This document shows positions 8,702 to 18,100 of a DNA stretch of 64,000 nucleotides, piece by piece; positions within the stretch are counted from its first letter, which is position 1, and each line of letters begins with the position of its first letter. This stretch comes from JAOABP01 sp964590395 (lineage in GTDB: Bacteria > Hydrothermota > Tepidihabitantia > Tepidihabitantales > Tepidihabitantaceae). Position numbers and translations under genes: made by a program. The notes below the pieces were generated by a model. The model was given only the letters and a program-made list of their open reading frames with translations, had not been told where the DNA came from and searched no databases. Location of the stretch: contig CAZPVT010000030.1 of NCBI GenBank assembly GCA_964590395.1, positions 186,001-250,000 of the forward strand, read 5' to 3'.

Positions 8702-9219
8702 GGATTTGCCTCCAGTGTGAATTCCTGAAATCCTAACCAGAAACCGAATTCCTGAATATGATCAATTTCTGCTTGAATTATATCCAGGTGAGCTTGTTCC
8801 ATCTGGGCGAGGCGCAGAAAAAGTTTCCGGGCTGTTTCGTCGATCGTCTTATCTGCCTGCTGTCGGTAAAAATTACGGGCGTTTGTTTCCAGTTCTAAGG
8901 CAGTTAGCAGGGCATCTAAGGCGTTTTGTCCTGCTTTGCCTTTGATACGTTGTGTTTTATCGTTAATTTTGGGCACAATTTTTTCGAGGGTTGTAGCAGG
9001 AATTTCAAGTGGTGAACAACTGCCGACCAACTGAAGGTCGTTGAAGATCCTTTCTAATAGTTCCCGATGCAGAAGTTCGTCGATCGTTAGTAGGATATAC
9101 ATATTTTTCCCGGAAAGTTCTTGAGTTTCCAGGGCAAATTTTAAGTACTGGTTCGCACTTTTCTTTTCTCCTGTAATTGCCATCCGGAGTAATTCGACCG
9201 TAACGTTCTGGTTTATCAT
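8698..9219 (-). CDS. Ferritin-like di-iron protein
   Basis: A 173-residue all-helical protein starting at the ATG at 9219. Two ExxH pairs are seen (ELLH near residue 50 and EQAH near residue 147), with additional helix-borne Glu residues (GEKKSANQY and LELETNARNFY). This is the pattern of a four-helix di-iron bundle of the rubrerythrin/ferritin-like superfamily. No C-terminal rubredoxin domain is present. A role in oxidative-stress defence or iron handling is inferred only. The frame stays open upstream to 9519, but that part crosses the divergent promoters and is not family-like, so 9219 was chosen. Confidence 0.8.
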   Translation of the reverse strand: MINQNVTVELLRMAITGEKKSANQYLKFALETQELSGKNMYILLTIDELLHRELLERIFNDLQLVGSCSPLEIPATTLEKIVPKINDKTQRIKGKAGQNALDALLTALELETNARNFYRQQADKTIDETARKLFLRLAQMEQAHLDIIQAEIDHIQEFGFWLGFQEFTLEANP

Positions 9220-9226
9220 TGGAAAA

Positions 9227-9255
9227 ATAATAATTATGATAAAGATGTCTGTCAA
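9227..9255 (-). promoter_or_regulatory. Sigma70 promoter of the ferritin-like gene, 1-nt leader
   Basis: On the minus strand TTGACA (9255-9250), a 17-nt spacer and TATTAT (9232-9227). The predicted start at 9220 is one base before the ATG at 9219. It is divergent from the pgsB promoter. Confidence 0.7.
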
Positions 9256-9268
9256 TAGTTGAGCAATT

Positions 9269-9296
9269 TTGACACTACTTTTAGGGTTTATATACT
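9269..9296 (+). promoter_or_regulatory. Sigma70 promoter of the pgs operon, 5-nt leader
   Basis: Consensus TTGACA (9269-9274), a 16-nt spacer and TATACT (9291-9296). The predicted start near 9303 leaves about 5 nt before the pgsB ATG at 9308. A TTG that could be read as an upstream start codon is the -35 box itself, which decides the start of pgsB. Confidence 0.72.
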
Positions 9297-9307
9297 TTGT
9301 AAACAAT

Positions 9308-10474
9308 ATGCTTTTTCTCTTTATTTTGGTTTTGGTTTTTGTTTTGTACGGCATTATCGAATACCGAATCCATCTGAATAATCTAAATTCCATTCCGGTT
9401 CGTATCCAGGTTAATGGCACGCGTGGGAAATCGTCGGTAACTCGATTGATCGCGGCGGGTTTGCGTGCCGGCGGTTTGCACGTCATTGCTAAGGTTACCG
9501 GGACTAAACCGAGGTTCATCGTTGGTGATCAAGAGGAATATCCTGTGAGAAGACTGGGTAAGGCAAATATAATTGAGGAGTTGCGAATCGTTCGTCTGGC
9601 AAGAAAACACCGGGCACAAGCGCTGGTTATAGAGTGTATGGCACTTGTTCCGGAATACCAGTTTATTGAGAACCGGATGCTTATCCGACCGACCCACGGT
9701 GTGATTACTAATGTTAGGGCAGACCATTTGGATGTAATGGGTCCGACCGTGATGGATGTAGCAAGAGCCTTAAGTAATACTATCCCAGTCAAAGGTGGTT
9801 TTTTTACCGCCGAAAGAGAGGCGCCTTTAAAGATTTTGCAGGAGCGAGCAAGATCTGCTAGGTCGATGACAGTAACTGATCCTAATACGGTAACTGACGA
9901 AGATATGGCGGGATTCAACTATATAGAGCATAAGGAGAATGTGGCGTTAGCGCTTGCTGTATGCGAAAGTCTGGGTGTGGAGCGTCGGACTGCACTGGCA
10001 GGTATGCACCGTAGTTTGCCCGATTGTGGGGTGATGAGGAGTTATCGTATTTTAGATCGAGGCAAGGAACTAAACCTGGTTAACACGCTGGCAGCCAATG
10101 ATCCGGATTCGATCGGAATGTTGTGGTTGATGGTGCAGGGACAGAGTGATCAGCGGATTGTTTTGGTAAACTGCCGACGCGATCGGGCAGATCGTTCCCG
10201 TCAATTAGCAGAGCTTATTGCTGAATGGGATTTTGACTGGATAGTGATAACCGGTGGTTTAACTAAGTTATTCTTCAATCGAGCGGTTCAAATTGGTGTG
10301 CCGCGGGAAAAGATGGTTGACCTGGGGGAGGAGATCGAACCGGCGATAGTTTATGAACGGGTCTGGGAACTTACTCGAAACCAAACGATGATATTTGCTA
10401 CCGGCAATACTGTTGGTTACGGAGAGAGGTTGATTAACTACTTTGTTAGCAGGGGGAAGCTGGATGATAATTGA
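9308..10474 (+). CDS. pgsB: Poly-gamma-glutamate synthase subunit PgsB/CapB
   Basis: A 388-residue protein from the ATG at 9308. An N-terminal membrane helix is followed by a Mur-ligase-like ATPase with the P-loop NGTRGKSS near residue 35 and the family segments HRAQALVIECMAL and GVITNVRADHLDVMG. PgsB is the amide ligase that polymerises glutamate through the gamma-carboxyl group at the cytoplasmic membrane, with PgsC. It overlaps pgsC by 11 nt and heads the long operon running to 23507. No pgsA/capA homologue is in the window. The length is normal for the family. Confidence 0.93.
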   Translation: MLFLFILVLVFVLYGIIEYRIHLNNLNSIPVRIQVNGTRGKSSVTRLIAAGLRAGGLHVIAKVTGTKPRFIVGDQEEYPVRRLGKANIIEELRIVRLARKHRAQALVIECMALVPEYQFIENRMLIRPTHGVITNVRADHLDVMGPTVMDVARALSNTIPVKGGFFTAEREAPLKILQERARSARSMTVTDPNTVTDEDMAGFNYIEHKENVALALAVCESLGVERRTALAGMHRSLPDCGVMRSYRILDRGKELNLVNTLAANDPDSIGMLWLMVQGQSDQRIVLVNCRRDRADRSRQLAELIAEWDFDWIVITGGLTKLFFNRAVQIGVPREKMVDLGEEIEPAIVYERVWELTRNQTMIFATGNTVGYGERLINYFVSRGKLDDN

Positions 10475-10907
10475 GACAATCGGTCTGGGAATGTTGATAT
10501 CTTTTTTGCTTACCGAAACAATTGGAATTGCCGCCGGTGGGATCGTTGTGCCCGGGTACATCGCCCTAACACTTCAGGAGCCATTCCGAGTAATTGCTAC
10601 GATACTGGTAGCGATGTTAACTTATCTGGTTATCAGGTTGTTATCACGATTTATGCTGGTATTTGGGAGAAGGATGTTGCTTTTAGGAGTAATGGTCGGT
10701 TATTTGCTTGGATACTTCACCCGCATTGCCCCTCCCATAAGACTTAATACCCTGCAGGCTGATTTAAGTGTAATTGGATATGTGATTCCCGGCCTCATTG
10801 CTTATTGGATGAATCGCCAAGGGGTGTTGGAGACGATAAGCACTATGTTGATAGCAGCGGTTATCACTCGTCTTTTGATAATCATTATTTCCGGAGGAAG
10901 TTTCTGA
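10464..10907 (+). CDS. pgsC: Poly-gamma-glutamate synthase subunit PgsC/CapC
   Basis: A 147-residue, almost entirely hydrophobic protein with about four or five membrane segments, the right size for PgsC, the membrane partner of PgsB. Family-like features are the N-terminal ETIGIAAGGIVVPGYIAL and IGYVIPGLIAYWMNRQG blocks. The ATG at 10464 lies inside pgsB; an earlier in-frame GTG-region start would only add residues before the family start. Its stop TGA sits in the Shine-Dalgarno/start area of the next gene, so the three pgs genes are likely coupled in translation. Confidence 0.9.
   Translation: MIIETIGLGMLISFLLTETIGIAAGGIVVPGYIALTLQEPFRVIATILVAMLTYLVIRLLSRFMLVFGRRMLLLGVMVGYLLGYFTRIAPPIRLNTLQADLSVIGYVIPGLIAYWMNRQGVLETISTMLIAAVITRLLIIIISGGSF
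10892..10906 (+). promoter_or_regulatory. Strong Shine-Dalgarno before a possible CTG start of pgsW
   Basis: GGAGG (10892-10896, extended to GGAGGAAG) lies inside the end of pgsC, 7 nt before an in-frame CTG (10904). The first ATG of the pgsW frame is at 10940, too far away to use this site. Starting at CTG would add 12 basic residues before the membrane helix. Confidence 0.4.
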
Positions 10908-10939
10908 TACGTCGAAGACAAGGAAGGGTCAATCGCTGG

Positions 10940-12001
10940 ATGCTTGTGACATTGGCAGTGGTGTGCCTGATATTATTCTTCATTGAATCAAAGTCAGTGC
11001 ACACGGTTAAAAGTAGATTCTATGACCAAAAACTAAGCGCCGCACAACTTTCGACCAAGGCTTTTACGACAGTCAAGAACCACCGGCTCAATGTCATTGG
11101 ATTATCTATTGATACTGTTAATGATCCTAACGCCACCGGTTTAATCGGGCTTCAGTTTTCGTCGCTGACTTATGCTCGTAGTGATTTGAGCTCGGCCTTA
11201 ACCACTACCAACCCCAATTTTAGTGCCGCAATTATCGAAATGCTTAATAGCCTTGGTATTAAACCTGGCGATACGGTAGGGATCAATTGGGACGGTACCT
11301 TTCCGGCGCTGAACATTCAACTGCTTGCTGTTTGCAAAGTGCTCGGACTGGAGCCAGTTATAGTTACCGCGCAAAGCAGTGGAATGTGGGGGGCAAATTA
11401 CCCGGGTTATACTTGGCTGGAAATTGAGCGCCTGCTTCTCAAATCGGGGCTATGGCATTTTCATTCCCGATTTGCAACGCTGGGCGGCGAGGATGATAAT
11501 GGTAGAGGGTTGCCACCGGAAGGCAGAGATTTTCTTATTAAACTTGCCGATTCCCTGAAAGTTCCGCTTTTATTTTCTGATTCACTCCTTCAGGCAGTCG
11601 AAAACCGATTGAATCTCTTTAGGAACTGCCGGGTGCTTATTAGTGCTGGTCTGCCGGTTACCAACTCGGGGAATCCGATTTTAAGATTACCATCAAAAAT
11701 TTATACTAATCGTCACACCAAGGCAGGTAATGGGTTAATTGCTCAGTGTATCAGTACCGGTAAGCCTGTCATTCATATTGCTAATCCCAGTAAAATTGCG
11801 CTTGATTACCGGCTGCCGGTGGCGCCGGTACCACTACCGGAAATCGGCAGGGGAAGGTTGTTTTTTGAACGTCGGTACTCGGTCCGTTTGGCAATGGTTC
11901 TGGTGGTTTTTATCGTCCTGCTCTTGGTAATTGTAGTTCGGTATGATGTTGAATACTATTGGGGAACAAAAAAAGAAAGAGAGGAAAACGAAGCGGTATG
12001 A
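10940..12001 (+). CDS. pgsW: Poly-gamma-glutamate system protein, PgsW-like
   Basis: About 353 residues from the ATG at 10940 (365 if the CTG at 10904 is used). It has an N-terminal membrane helix, a large domain of about 300 residues and a C-terminal membrane helix followed by a charged tail. The middle part has GDTVGINWDGTFPALNIQLL and SSGMWGANYPGYTWLEIE, which I recognise from the poly-gamma-glutamate system family (PgsW) that accompanies PgsB and PgsC. Two terminal helices around the main domain suggest it faces the periplasm. Its biochemical role is not established; it may replace the missing PgsA/CapA. It overlaps the next gene by 4 nt. Confidence 0.8.
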   Translation: MLVTLAVVCLILFFIESKSVHTVKSRFYDQKLSAAQLSTKAFTTVKNHRLNVIGLSIDTVNDPNATGLIGLQFSSLTYARSDLSSALTTTNPNFSAAIIEMLNSLGIKPGDTVGINWDGTFPALNIQLLAVCKVLGLEPVIVTAQSSGMWGANYPGYTWLEIERLLLKSGLWHFHSRFATLGGEDDNGRGLPPEGRDFLIKLADSLKVPLLFSDSLLQAVENRLNLFRNCRVLISAGLPVTNSGNPILRLPSKIYTNRHTKAGNGLIAQCISTGKPVIHIANPSKIALDYRLPVAPVPLPEIGRGRLFFERRYSVRLAMVLVVFIVLLLVIVVRYDVEYYWGTKKEREENEAV

Positions 12002-12888
12002 AAATAGAGACAGTTAACTTGCTTATTGCCATTGTTGGTTCATCTCTTGCTGGAACGCAGATTCAGCCGGTGGGAAACGTTTCCCAGGTAGAGTTAAGTG
12101 TAATAAGACGGACCGCGGTCAACTACTATCTGTTGACCAAACAGCAGCCGATTACCTTCACAATCACTCAGGTTCCTGATACCGGTCTCTGGTTAAGAAT
12201 TTACACCAGAATGTTTTTCTCAAAAGTTAGTTCAGATTCCGGTTGGTATTTTCTGTCATTTATTACCCAAGATTCGGTTCGTTGTTGCCGTTTTGAGACC
12301 AAACCGTCCACTTCTACCATAGGACCCAGAAATCAAACGGTGGGACAATGGCGGTCTTTTTATGTAAATCTACCGAAAGGAGTTAACTCCTTCAAAATTG
12401 CATTAGATAGTGGTTCTGCTGAAACAATCGGTGTTCGACTCAAGGTCCAGCCACCAAGGAGATGGGAGGAAATTGCACTGTCCGGTTTACCAGATTTGCA
12501 TCTATTAGTCAAACAAGAAAGTTTGACAGTAGTTAAGACGGGATATTTTCTTATCAAAACCAATAAAACTTATTCCTTCGCAACAAGGGGTCCTGCTTGG
12601 TTGCGGTTGCGATTCAGAATTGACTTCACACCGGAAATTAATGGGGGGCAGAGTTATGTTTTTCGTTTAACTTCGGGGGAAAGAGTAATCCAAGAACGAA
12701 CTTTTCGCGTGCTTCGTGATCTTGAGGCTGAATACAAAGAGGTTAAAAATGTTGTCCCTTCGGTTGAAAAACAGGTAAAAGTGAAAATCGGCGAAGGGGA
12801 GCATAGATTCGCGGTTTCAATTGCCGGGACAATCGCTAAAACTGCTTCGATGGCGATTGAGCGTCTTCCAAGCGAAAAATATGAATAA
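11998..12888 (+). CDS. Exported protein of unknown function in the pgs operon
   Basis: A 296-residue protein that I do not recognise. A short signal-like N-terminus (TVNLLIAIVGSSLAGTQ) suggests export to the periplasm or envelope. The rest is rich in beta-prone alternating residues (for example TFTITQVPDTGLWLRIYTR) and reads as two similar beta-sandwich halves, each with an LWLRIYTR- or AWLRLRFRI-like strand. The ATG overlaps the pgsW stop (ATGA) and the gene overlaps the following barrel gene by 8 nt. Position suggests a periplasmic link between the polymerase and the outer membrane; this is inference. Confidence 0.6.
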   Translation: MKIETVNLLIAIVGSSLAGTQIQPVGNVSQVELSVIRRTAVNYYLLTKQQPITFTITQVPDTGLWLRIYTRMFFSKVSSDSGWYFLSFITQDSVRCCRFETKPSTSTIGPRNQTVGQWRSFYVNLPKGVNSFKIALDSGSAETIGVRLKVQPPRRWEEIALSGLPDLHLLVKQESLTVVKTGYFLIKTNKTYSFATRGPAWLRLRFRIDFTPEINGGQSYVFRLTSGERVIQERTFRVLRDLEAEYKEVKNVVPSVEKQVKVKIGEGEHRFAVSIAGTIAKTASMAIERLPSEKYE

Positions 12889-13915
12889 AATAGCTGTCGG
12901 TTTTTTGATCTTTCTTTTATCATTCTATTCAATTGCTTTTCCTCGTTTCAGCAGTTCGATTAATACCACCTTTACCTATAACAACAATCTATTTTGCCTC
13001 TCGCCGAATGAACTTACTGAATACCGTTTTAGGGTTAATCCGGCTCGTTATCCCTATTCCTCTGCAGATGACATCGACTTTACATTTGTAAGCAGAATTA
13101 ATGTCCACTTTTCCCAATTTACTACGATGAGAGTAGGTATAACTGGGCATCAGTTTCTGGTCAATCAGGAAAAAAGTTATGGGGTAATTAATTGCCAACT
13201 GGAACAACAGATTGGTGTCTTCGGAAATTTTTTAATCTATGGAATCTGGTTGCCCAATTATCTTATTCGTTATTACCGGGAGTTCCAGAAGAGTAATTAT
13301 TACCCATGCCGTTTCGGTGAGCGGGTTATTGGTTTGGGTTTTCAGCGGAAATTTGGGGTAATAAACGTCAAACCAGGTTATGCATTTGAAGTCTATCATT
13401 ATGTTAAGCCCTTTGAGTATTATAATACTAAGGTTCACCGTTTCTCTGGGAGCTTGGACTATCAGATTAGAAAAAATTTTACCGTTGAAGCAGGATATTC
13501 TTTTAGGTTAGCACAGGCACAGAGCTCGTTGCCGGATATCTCCTACATAGAACACAAGCTCACAGCCGATATATCATCTACACCAAGAGTTTTTAAACGT
13601 TTTACTCTTAATACAGGCTATCAGTTTTGCAACCGAAAATATACAACGGGAAATCCTGATGACCGTTATCATTACCGACGAGTTGACCATACTCAGGTAG
13701 TTTCGTTACAGGGTGCATACCGGTTTAATAATTTTGATCTGATTTCAGGAGTTGAGTTGGAATGGCGCGATGTTAACTCTCCATACGAACAGGAGATTGA
13801 GGAAGTAAAAGAGTATCGGGCAGATAGGATATCAGTGGGCATCAGAATTCCACTGAAAGATGATAGTAGAACTGCAAAAACTCCTAAAGTAAAGAGGGGT
13901 ATAAAAAATGATTAA
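12881..13915 (+). CDS. Predicted outer-membrane beta-barrel protein in the pgs operon
   Basis: A 344-residue protein starting at the ATG at 12881. It has a signal peptide (KIAVGFLIFLLSFYSIAF) and then many amphipathic beta-strands rich in Tyr, Phe and Arg, such as RFSGSLDYQIRKNFTVEAGY and FTLNTGYQFCNRKYTT, a pattern typical of outer-membrane barrels. It lacks a C-terminal aromatic residue in the last position (the end is charged), so insertion by the usual BAM signal is uncertain. No named family is recognised. Overlap of 8 nt on each side ties it to the pgs operon, where a polymer export channel would be needed in a diderm cell. Confidence 0.62.
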   Translation: MNKIAVGFLIFLLSFYSIAFPRFSSSINTTFTYNNNLFCLSPNELTEYRFRVNPARYPYSSADDIDFTFVSRINVHFSQFTTMRVGITGHQFLVNQEKSYGVINCQLEQQIGVFGNFLIYGIWLPNYLIRYYREFQKSNYYPCRFGERVIGLGFQRKFGVINVKPGYAFEVYHYVKPFEYYNTKVHRFSGSLDYQIRKNFTVEAGYSFRLAQAQSSLPDISYIEHKLTADISSTPRVFKRFTLNTGYQFCNRKYTTGNPDDRYHYRRVDHTQVVSLQGAYRFNNFDLISGVELEWRDVNSPYEQEIEEVKEYRADRISVGIRIPLKDDSRTAKTPKVKRGIKND

Positions 13916-15155
13916 TATCGTCCGGATGTTATCTGTTCCTGTGTCATTAACGTTTTTTTTAAACCTGTCGTGTATTAAGCCCCTCCCGGTACCGGGAAAG
14001 GTCATAGGCAAAATACCAGAGAATGGTGCGGTGCTTAATACCCCGGAAATTACTTTTGTCTGGCAGGCGGTTGATGATGGTGCAAGGTATCTTCTCCAGG
14101 TAGCAACCGATAGTAAGTTTCGATCATTAACATTGGAGGACACAGTCGCTGATACTACCGTTATCCGTTTTTTCCAGACCGACGGTAAGTACTTCTGGCG
14201 GGTGCGGGTAGAAAATAGTAAGGGTATTTGGAGTGAGTGGTCAACCACCGATAGTTTTATTCTGCAAAGATTTTTAATAGTAAACTCGGTAAAAACCCAG
14301 GGCTATCCGCATGATATAGCGATTAGTGGTGCCAAAGCTTATATTGCAGACGGACAGGCCGGGTTAAGTGTGTTCGATATTTCTAATCCGGAAACTCCGA
14401 TTTTTCTCAACAGCGTTATGGATTCATTGAATGTCGCCTGGGGAGTAGCGGTGGAAGACACATTTGCCTTTGTAGCTTATGGATATAAGGAACTTTTAAT
14501 TGTTAACGTAGCTCGATCTGAAAGTTTAAAGACAGTGGGGGTATTGGAATACCCGCAACCGGGTTACGGTTATGATGTTGCGGTACAGGACTCCTGGGCA
14601 TTCATTGCTGCCGGCGCTCAATTTATAGTTGTCAATGTTTCCGATCCCCGATATCCCAATCTTCGATTTCAATCCTATTATCCGCGCGGCTGTCGTAGTG
14701 TTGTAACAGCGGGTCAGTATTTGTTTGTAGCATTGGAGCAGTTGGGTATCGCTGCTTGGCGGACGGATACCTTCCCACCAGTGCAAATCGGTACTTTTGA
14801 CACACCGGGTAATGCACGGGGCGTGGTGTTCAAGGATGGAATTTTATATATTGCTGATGGTAGAAATGGCATAATCATAGTTGATGCTACTAATCCTACC
14901 TATAATATGGTACAAATTGGTGCTTTGGATCTTGCTGGTTATGCCAGTTCGCTTACTATAATAGATAGCCTACTATACGTTGTCTGCGGCTCGAGCGGCG
15001 TTATGGTTGTTAATTGCAGTAATCCCTCAAAACCTTATCTGATGGCGCAGATAAAAACTCCTTACGTCTATGCGGTGGGGTTAATTCCTGACGCTAAGTA
15101 TTTCTTTGCTGTTGACAGGGATTTGGGTATAATAACACTGAAAAAGGAGTTTTAA
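13908..15155 (+). CDS. LVIVD-repeat lipoprotein with an N-terminal Fn3-like domain
   Basis: A 415-residue protein with a lipobox ending at Cys22 (LNLSC), so it should be lipid-anchored by Lgt. Residues 35-115 look like a fibronectin-type domain (ITFVWQAVDDGARYLLQVAT; FWRVRVENSKGIWSEW). Residues 120-415 form repeated blade-like units with DIAISGAKAYIADGQAGLSVFDIS-type sequences (LVIVD repeats), a propeller-like fold. It overlaps the barrel gene by 8 nt and ends directly at the TTG start of the C25 gene. It may be a surface or periplasmic binding protein; its partner is unknown. Confidence 0.78.
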   Translation: MINIVRMLSVPVSLTFFLNLSCIKPLPVPGKVIGKIPENGAVLNTPEITFVWQAVDDGARYLLQVATDSKFRSLTLEDTVADTTVIRFFQTDGKYFWRVRVENSKGIWSEWSTTDSFILQRFLIVNSVKTQGYPHDIAISGAKAYIADGQAGLSVFDISNPETPIFLNSVMDSLNVAWGVAVEDTFAFVAYGYKELLIVNVARSESLKTVGVLEYPQPGYGYDVAVQDSWAFIAAGAQFIVVNVSDPRYPNLRFQSYYPRGCRSVVTAGQYLFVALEQLGIAAWRTDTFPPVQIGTFDTPGNARGVVFKDGILYIADGRNGIIIVDATNPTYNMVQIGALDLAGYASSLTIIDSLLYVVCGSSGVMVVNCSNPSKPYLMAQIKTPYVYAVGLIPDAKYFFAVDRDLGIITLKKEF

Positions 15156-18100
15156 TTGCTTCTGTATTTACTATTAATCTCTGCCTCCATCCAGACAGTT
15201 TCAATAAATTCCAACCAAATTGAGTTCTTTATTTCAACTCGAGATACAGATTCGGTAGCTACAGTCATACTTCCTATTGTCGATCAGGATTTACCTGAGG
15301 TAAGGTTAGTCCCAGAGTATCGAACGCAGTTCGACAGAGTAATGGTCGCCGGAGGCTTAAAAGTTGTTCCATTAATAATTTTTCTTCCTCAAGAAGAATG
15401 TTATTTTTCTCTTAATATAAGATACAATCGCTCGATTGATAGGTTATATGTTAAAAATAAGATGGCAAGCGTGATTTTCCCTTATTTATTTGATAACGAC
15501 CGGTCAAATTTTCTGGGCGGTTATTTGATAATAGTTCCCGATGAGTTCTACGACAACATTCTGCCGCTCGCAAGATGGAAGGAACGTAAGGGGTTTAAAG
15601 TCTGGGTAAAAAAGACGTCAGAAACGGGTAATCAGCGTGATCAGATCCGGAGTTATATTCATAGCGCGTACAATAGTTGGGAACCGGCGCCAAGTTATGT
15701 ATTACTCGTCGGTGCGATAACTAAAATTCCCACCTTTCCGACACCCGGTGCCACATCTTGCGTTACCGATCATCCTTACTCCTGCGTTGATGGTGATGAC
15801 TATCTTGCGGACCTTTTTGTTGGTCGCCTACCTGCAGCCAATGTCTCTGAACTTGATTGCATGGTTGCCAAAATAATCAATTATGAATCTAACCCTTTTA
15901 TGGATGATACCATATGGTTTCACCGGGCGCTGATGGTTGGTACCAGTTATCAGGAGGGAGGAACGCCGGCGGTTACAGCATTGGTGACGAAGCGCCGAAT
16001 TCGGGAACAACTTTTAAATAGGGGCTTTAATAATGTTGATACGGTCTTCTATCCTCCAATTCCTTCCGGTCGTGGCATAATTGATACCATAGTCAACCGC
16101 GGGGTACTTTTTATCAATGGTAGGGGATGGGGAAATTACCAAGGTTGGGGTTGGCCCCAGTATTTTATTTCCGATGTTTACAATCTCGATAACGGTTGGA
16201 AACTGCCAATAATTACCAGTCTTTATTGCGGTACCGGTAATTATCAGGCTAATCCTTGTTTCGGTGAGGCGTGGCTGCGTGCAGGAACACCTTCGGCACC
16301 CAAGGGAGGAATTGCTTTCTGGGGTGCTTCTTACAGTGGTACATCGACGCGCTGGAACAACTGTATGGATTACGGTATTTATAACGCGATTTTTGATCGG
16401 GTAATTACAACGATTGGACCAGCAATGTATCTGGGGAAAATTGAGCAGTTGATAAATTTTCCGTTACCCCAGGATTCAACAGATTTAAAAATTTACTTTC
16501 ACGTTTACAATCTTCTAGGGGACCCGGGGATGGAAATGTGGACCAGTGCGCCCAAAGAAATTTCAGTTTCTTATCCTAATACCTATCCACTCGGAACAGG
16601 TCAATTTACTGTGCGAGTTGTGGATAGAACAGGTACTCCAATCAGTGAGGCTATTGTATGTTTATATAAACCGGGAGATTTTCAGCAAGTAAGGATTACC
16701 AACAGTAGCGGTGAAGCGCAGTTCACTATTTCTCCAACAACCACGGATACTCTTTTTATAACCGTTACCGGGAAAAACCTTAAGCCTCACTTAGGATGGG
16801 CCATTGGTGAACAGAGGGGTGTGCTGGTGGGATATTTTCACCACTCCCCGGCGGTGGTTAACCCCGGAGATACTACAGATTTATCAGTTGTCCTGAAAAA
16901 CTATGGCATATCTTTAACTGCCAATAATGTTCAGGCAGTTTTACGAACGAAAGACTGTTTTGCGACCGTTATTGATTCCCTGCGGGTTTACGGCTCCCTT
17001 TCCCCGGGAGAGGAAGCAAGTTCTACTCCATTTCGAGTTTATATTTCGCCTACTTGTACCAGTCACCAAGTTATTCCATTTTTGATCCAAATAAACAGCG
17101 GTGACAGTATGTGGAATTGTGATTTCAATTTATTAGCCAACGCGCCAACCTTGAAGGTAATTAGGTATTTAGTCTACGATGCAAACGGCTATGTTGATCC
17201 GGGGGAAATTGTTGAAATTGGTGTTAAGGTAAGGAATAACGGCGGAACTAATGCCCATAATGTTATCGGTGTTTTACGATCGTCTAATCCTTTTGCTATT
17301 ACGGTGATTGACTCAATAGGAACTTTCGGCGATATCCCGATTGAGGATTCAGCAATGAATGAAATTGACCGTTTTGTGCTCCAGACGAACTCGCAACTTG
17401 CTATAAACCGCCGATTCACTATGTATCTTGAGTTGACTGGAGATGGAGGTTTCAAACAGCGGGTTAATTTTCAGATTGTTGTGGGTGAACCGGTTATTAA
17501 CGCACCGCTGGGCCCGGATCGTTATGGCTATTGGGGTTACGATGACACAGATAGCAATTATCAGGAACACCCGGTATTTGACTGGGTGGAAATCGATCCT
17601 AACCGCGGTGGTTCTGGTACACGATTGCAGATTGGCGATAATCAGGCGGTAGCGGTGAACCTGCCATTTACATTCAAGTTTTACGGCAGAAATTATCGCA
17701 CAATTTCAGTATCAGACAATGGTTACATTGCAATGGGAAACAGTTGGTTTAGTGACCCGTATAACTGGTCAATACCCTCGGCACAAGGTCCAGATGGTTT
17801 CGTCGCGGTTTTCTGGGATGATTTTCGTTGTGATACCCTAAACGCGAGTGGAATTTATTATTACTACGACGAACACCAGCATCGGTTTATCGTCGAGTGG
17901 AGTGATGTCTATCATATCCATGGGTTTCGTAACCCGATTATAGCAGAACAGCAAACCTTTCAAGTCATTCTTTATGAACCATCCCATCACTATACGATAA
18001 CTGGTGATGGTCCAATGATCTGTCAGTATTTGTCTGTTAGGAATGACGACAGTTTGCCCAACAACAATCATAACTACGCAACAGTAGGCATACAAAGCCC

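Noticed and set aside
9269..9307. TTG start extending pgsB upstream
   Set aside because: The TTG is part of a consensus -35 box (TTGACA) with a well-spaced TATACT; the ATG at 9308 follows the promoter.
9220..9519. N-terminal extension of the ferritin-like gene
   Set aside because: The extra 100 residues are not family-like and cross the divergent promoter region and the start of pgsB.
10805..10939. ATG at 10805 as the start of pgsW
   Set aside because: It would overlap pgsC by about 100 nt and adds a sequence that is a frame shadow of PgsC.
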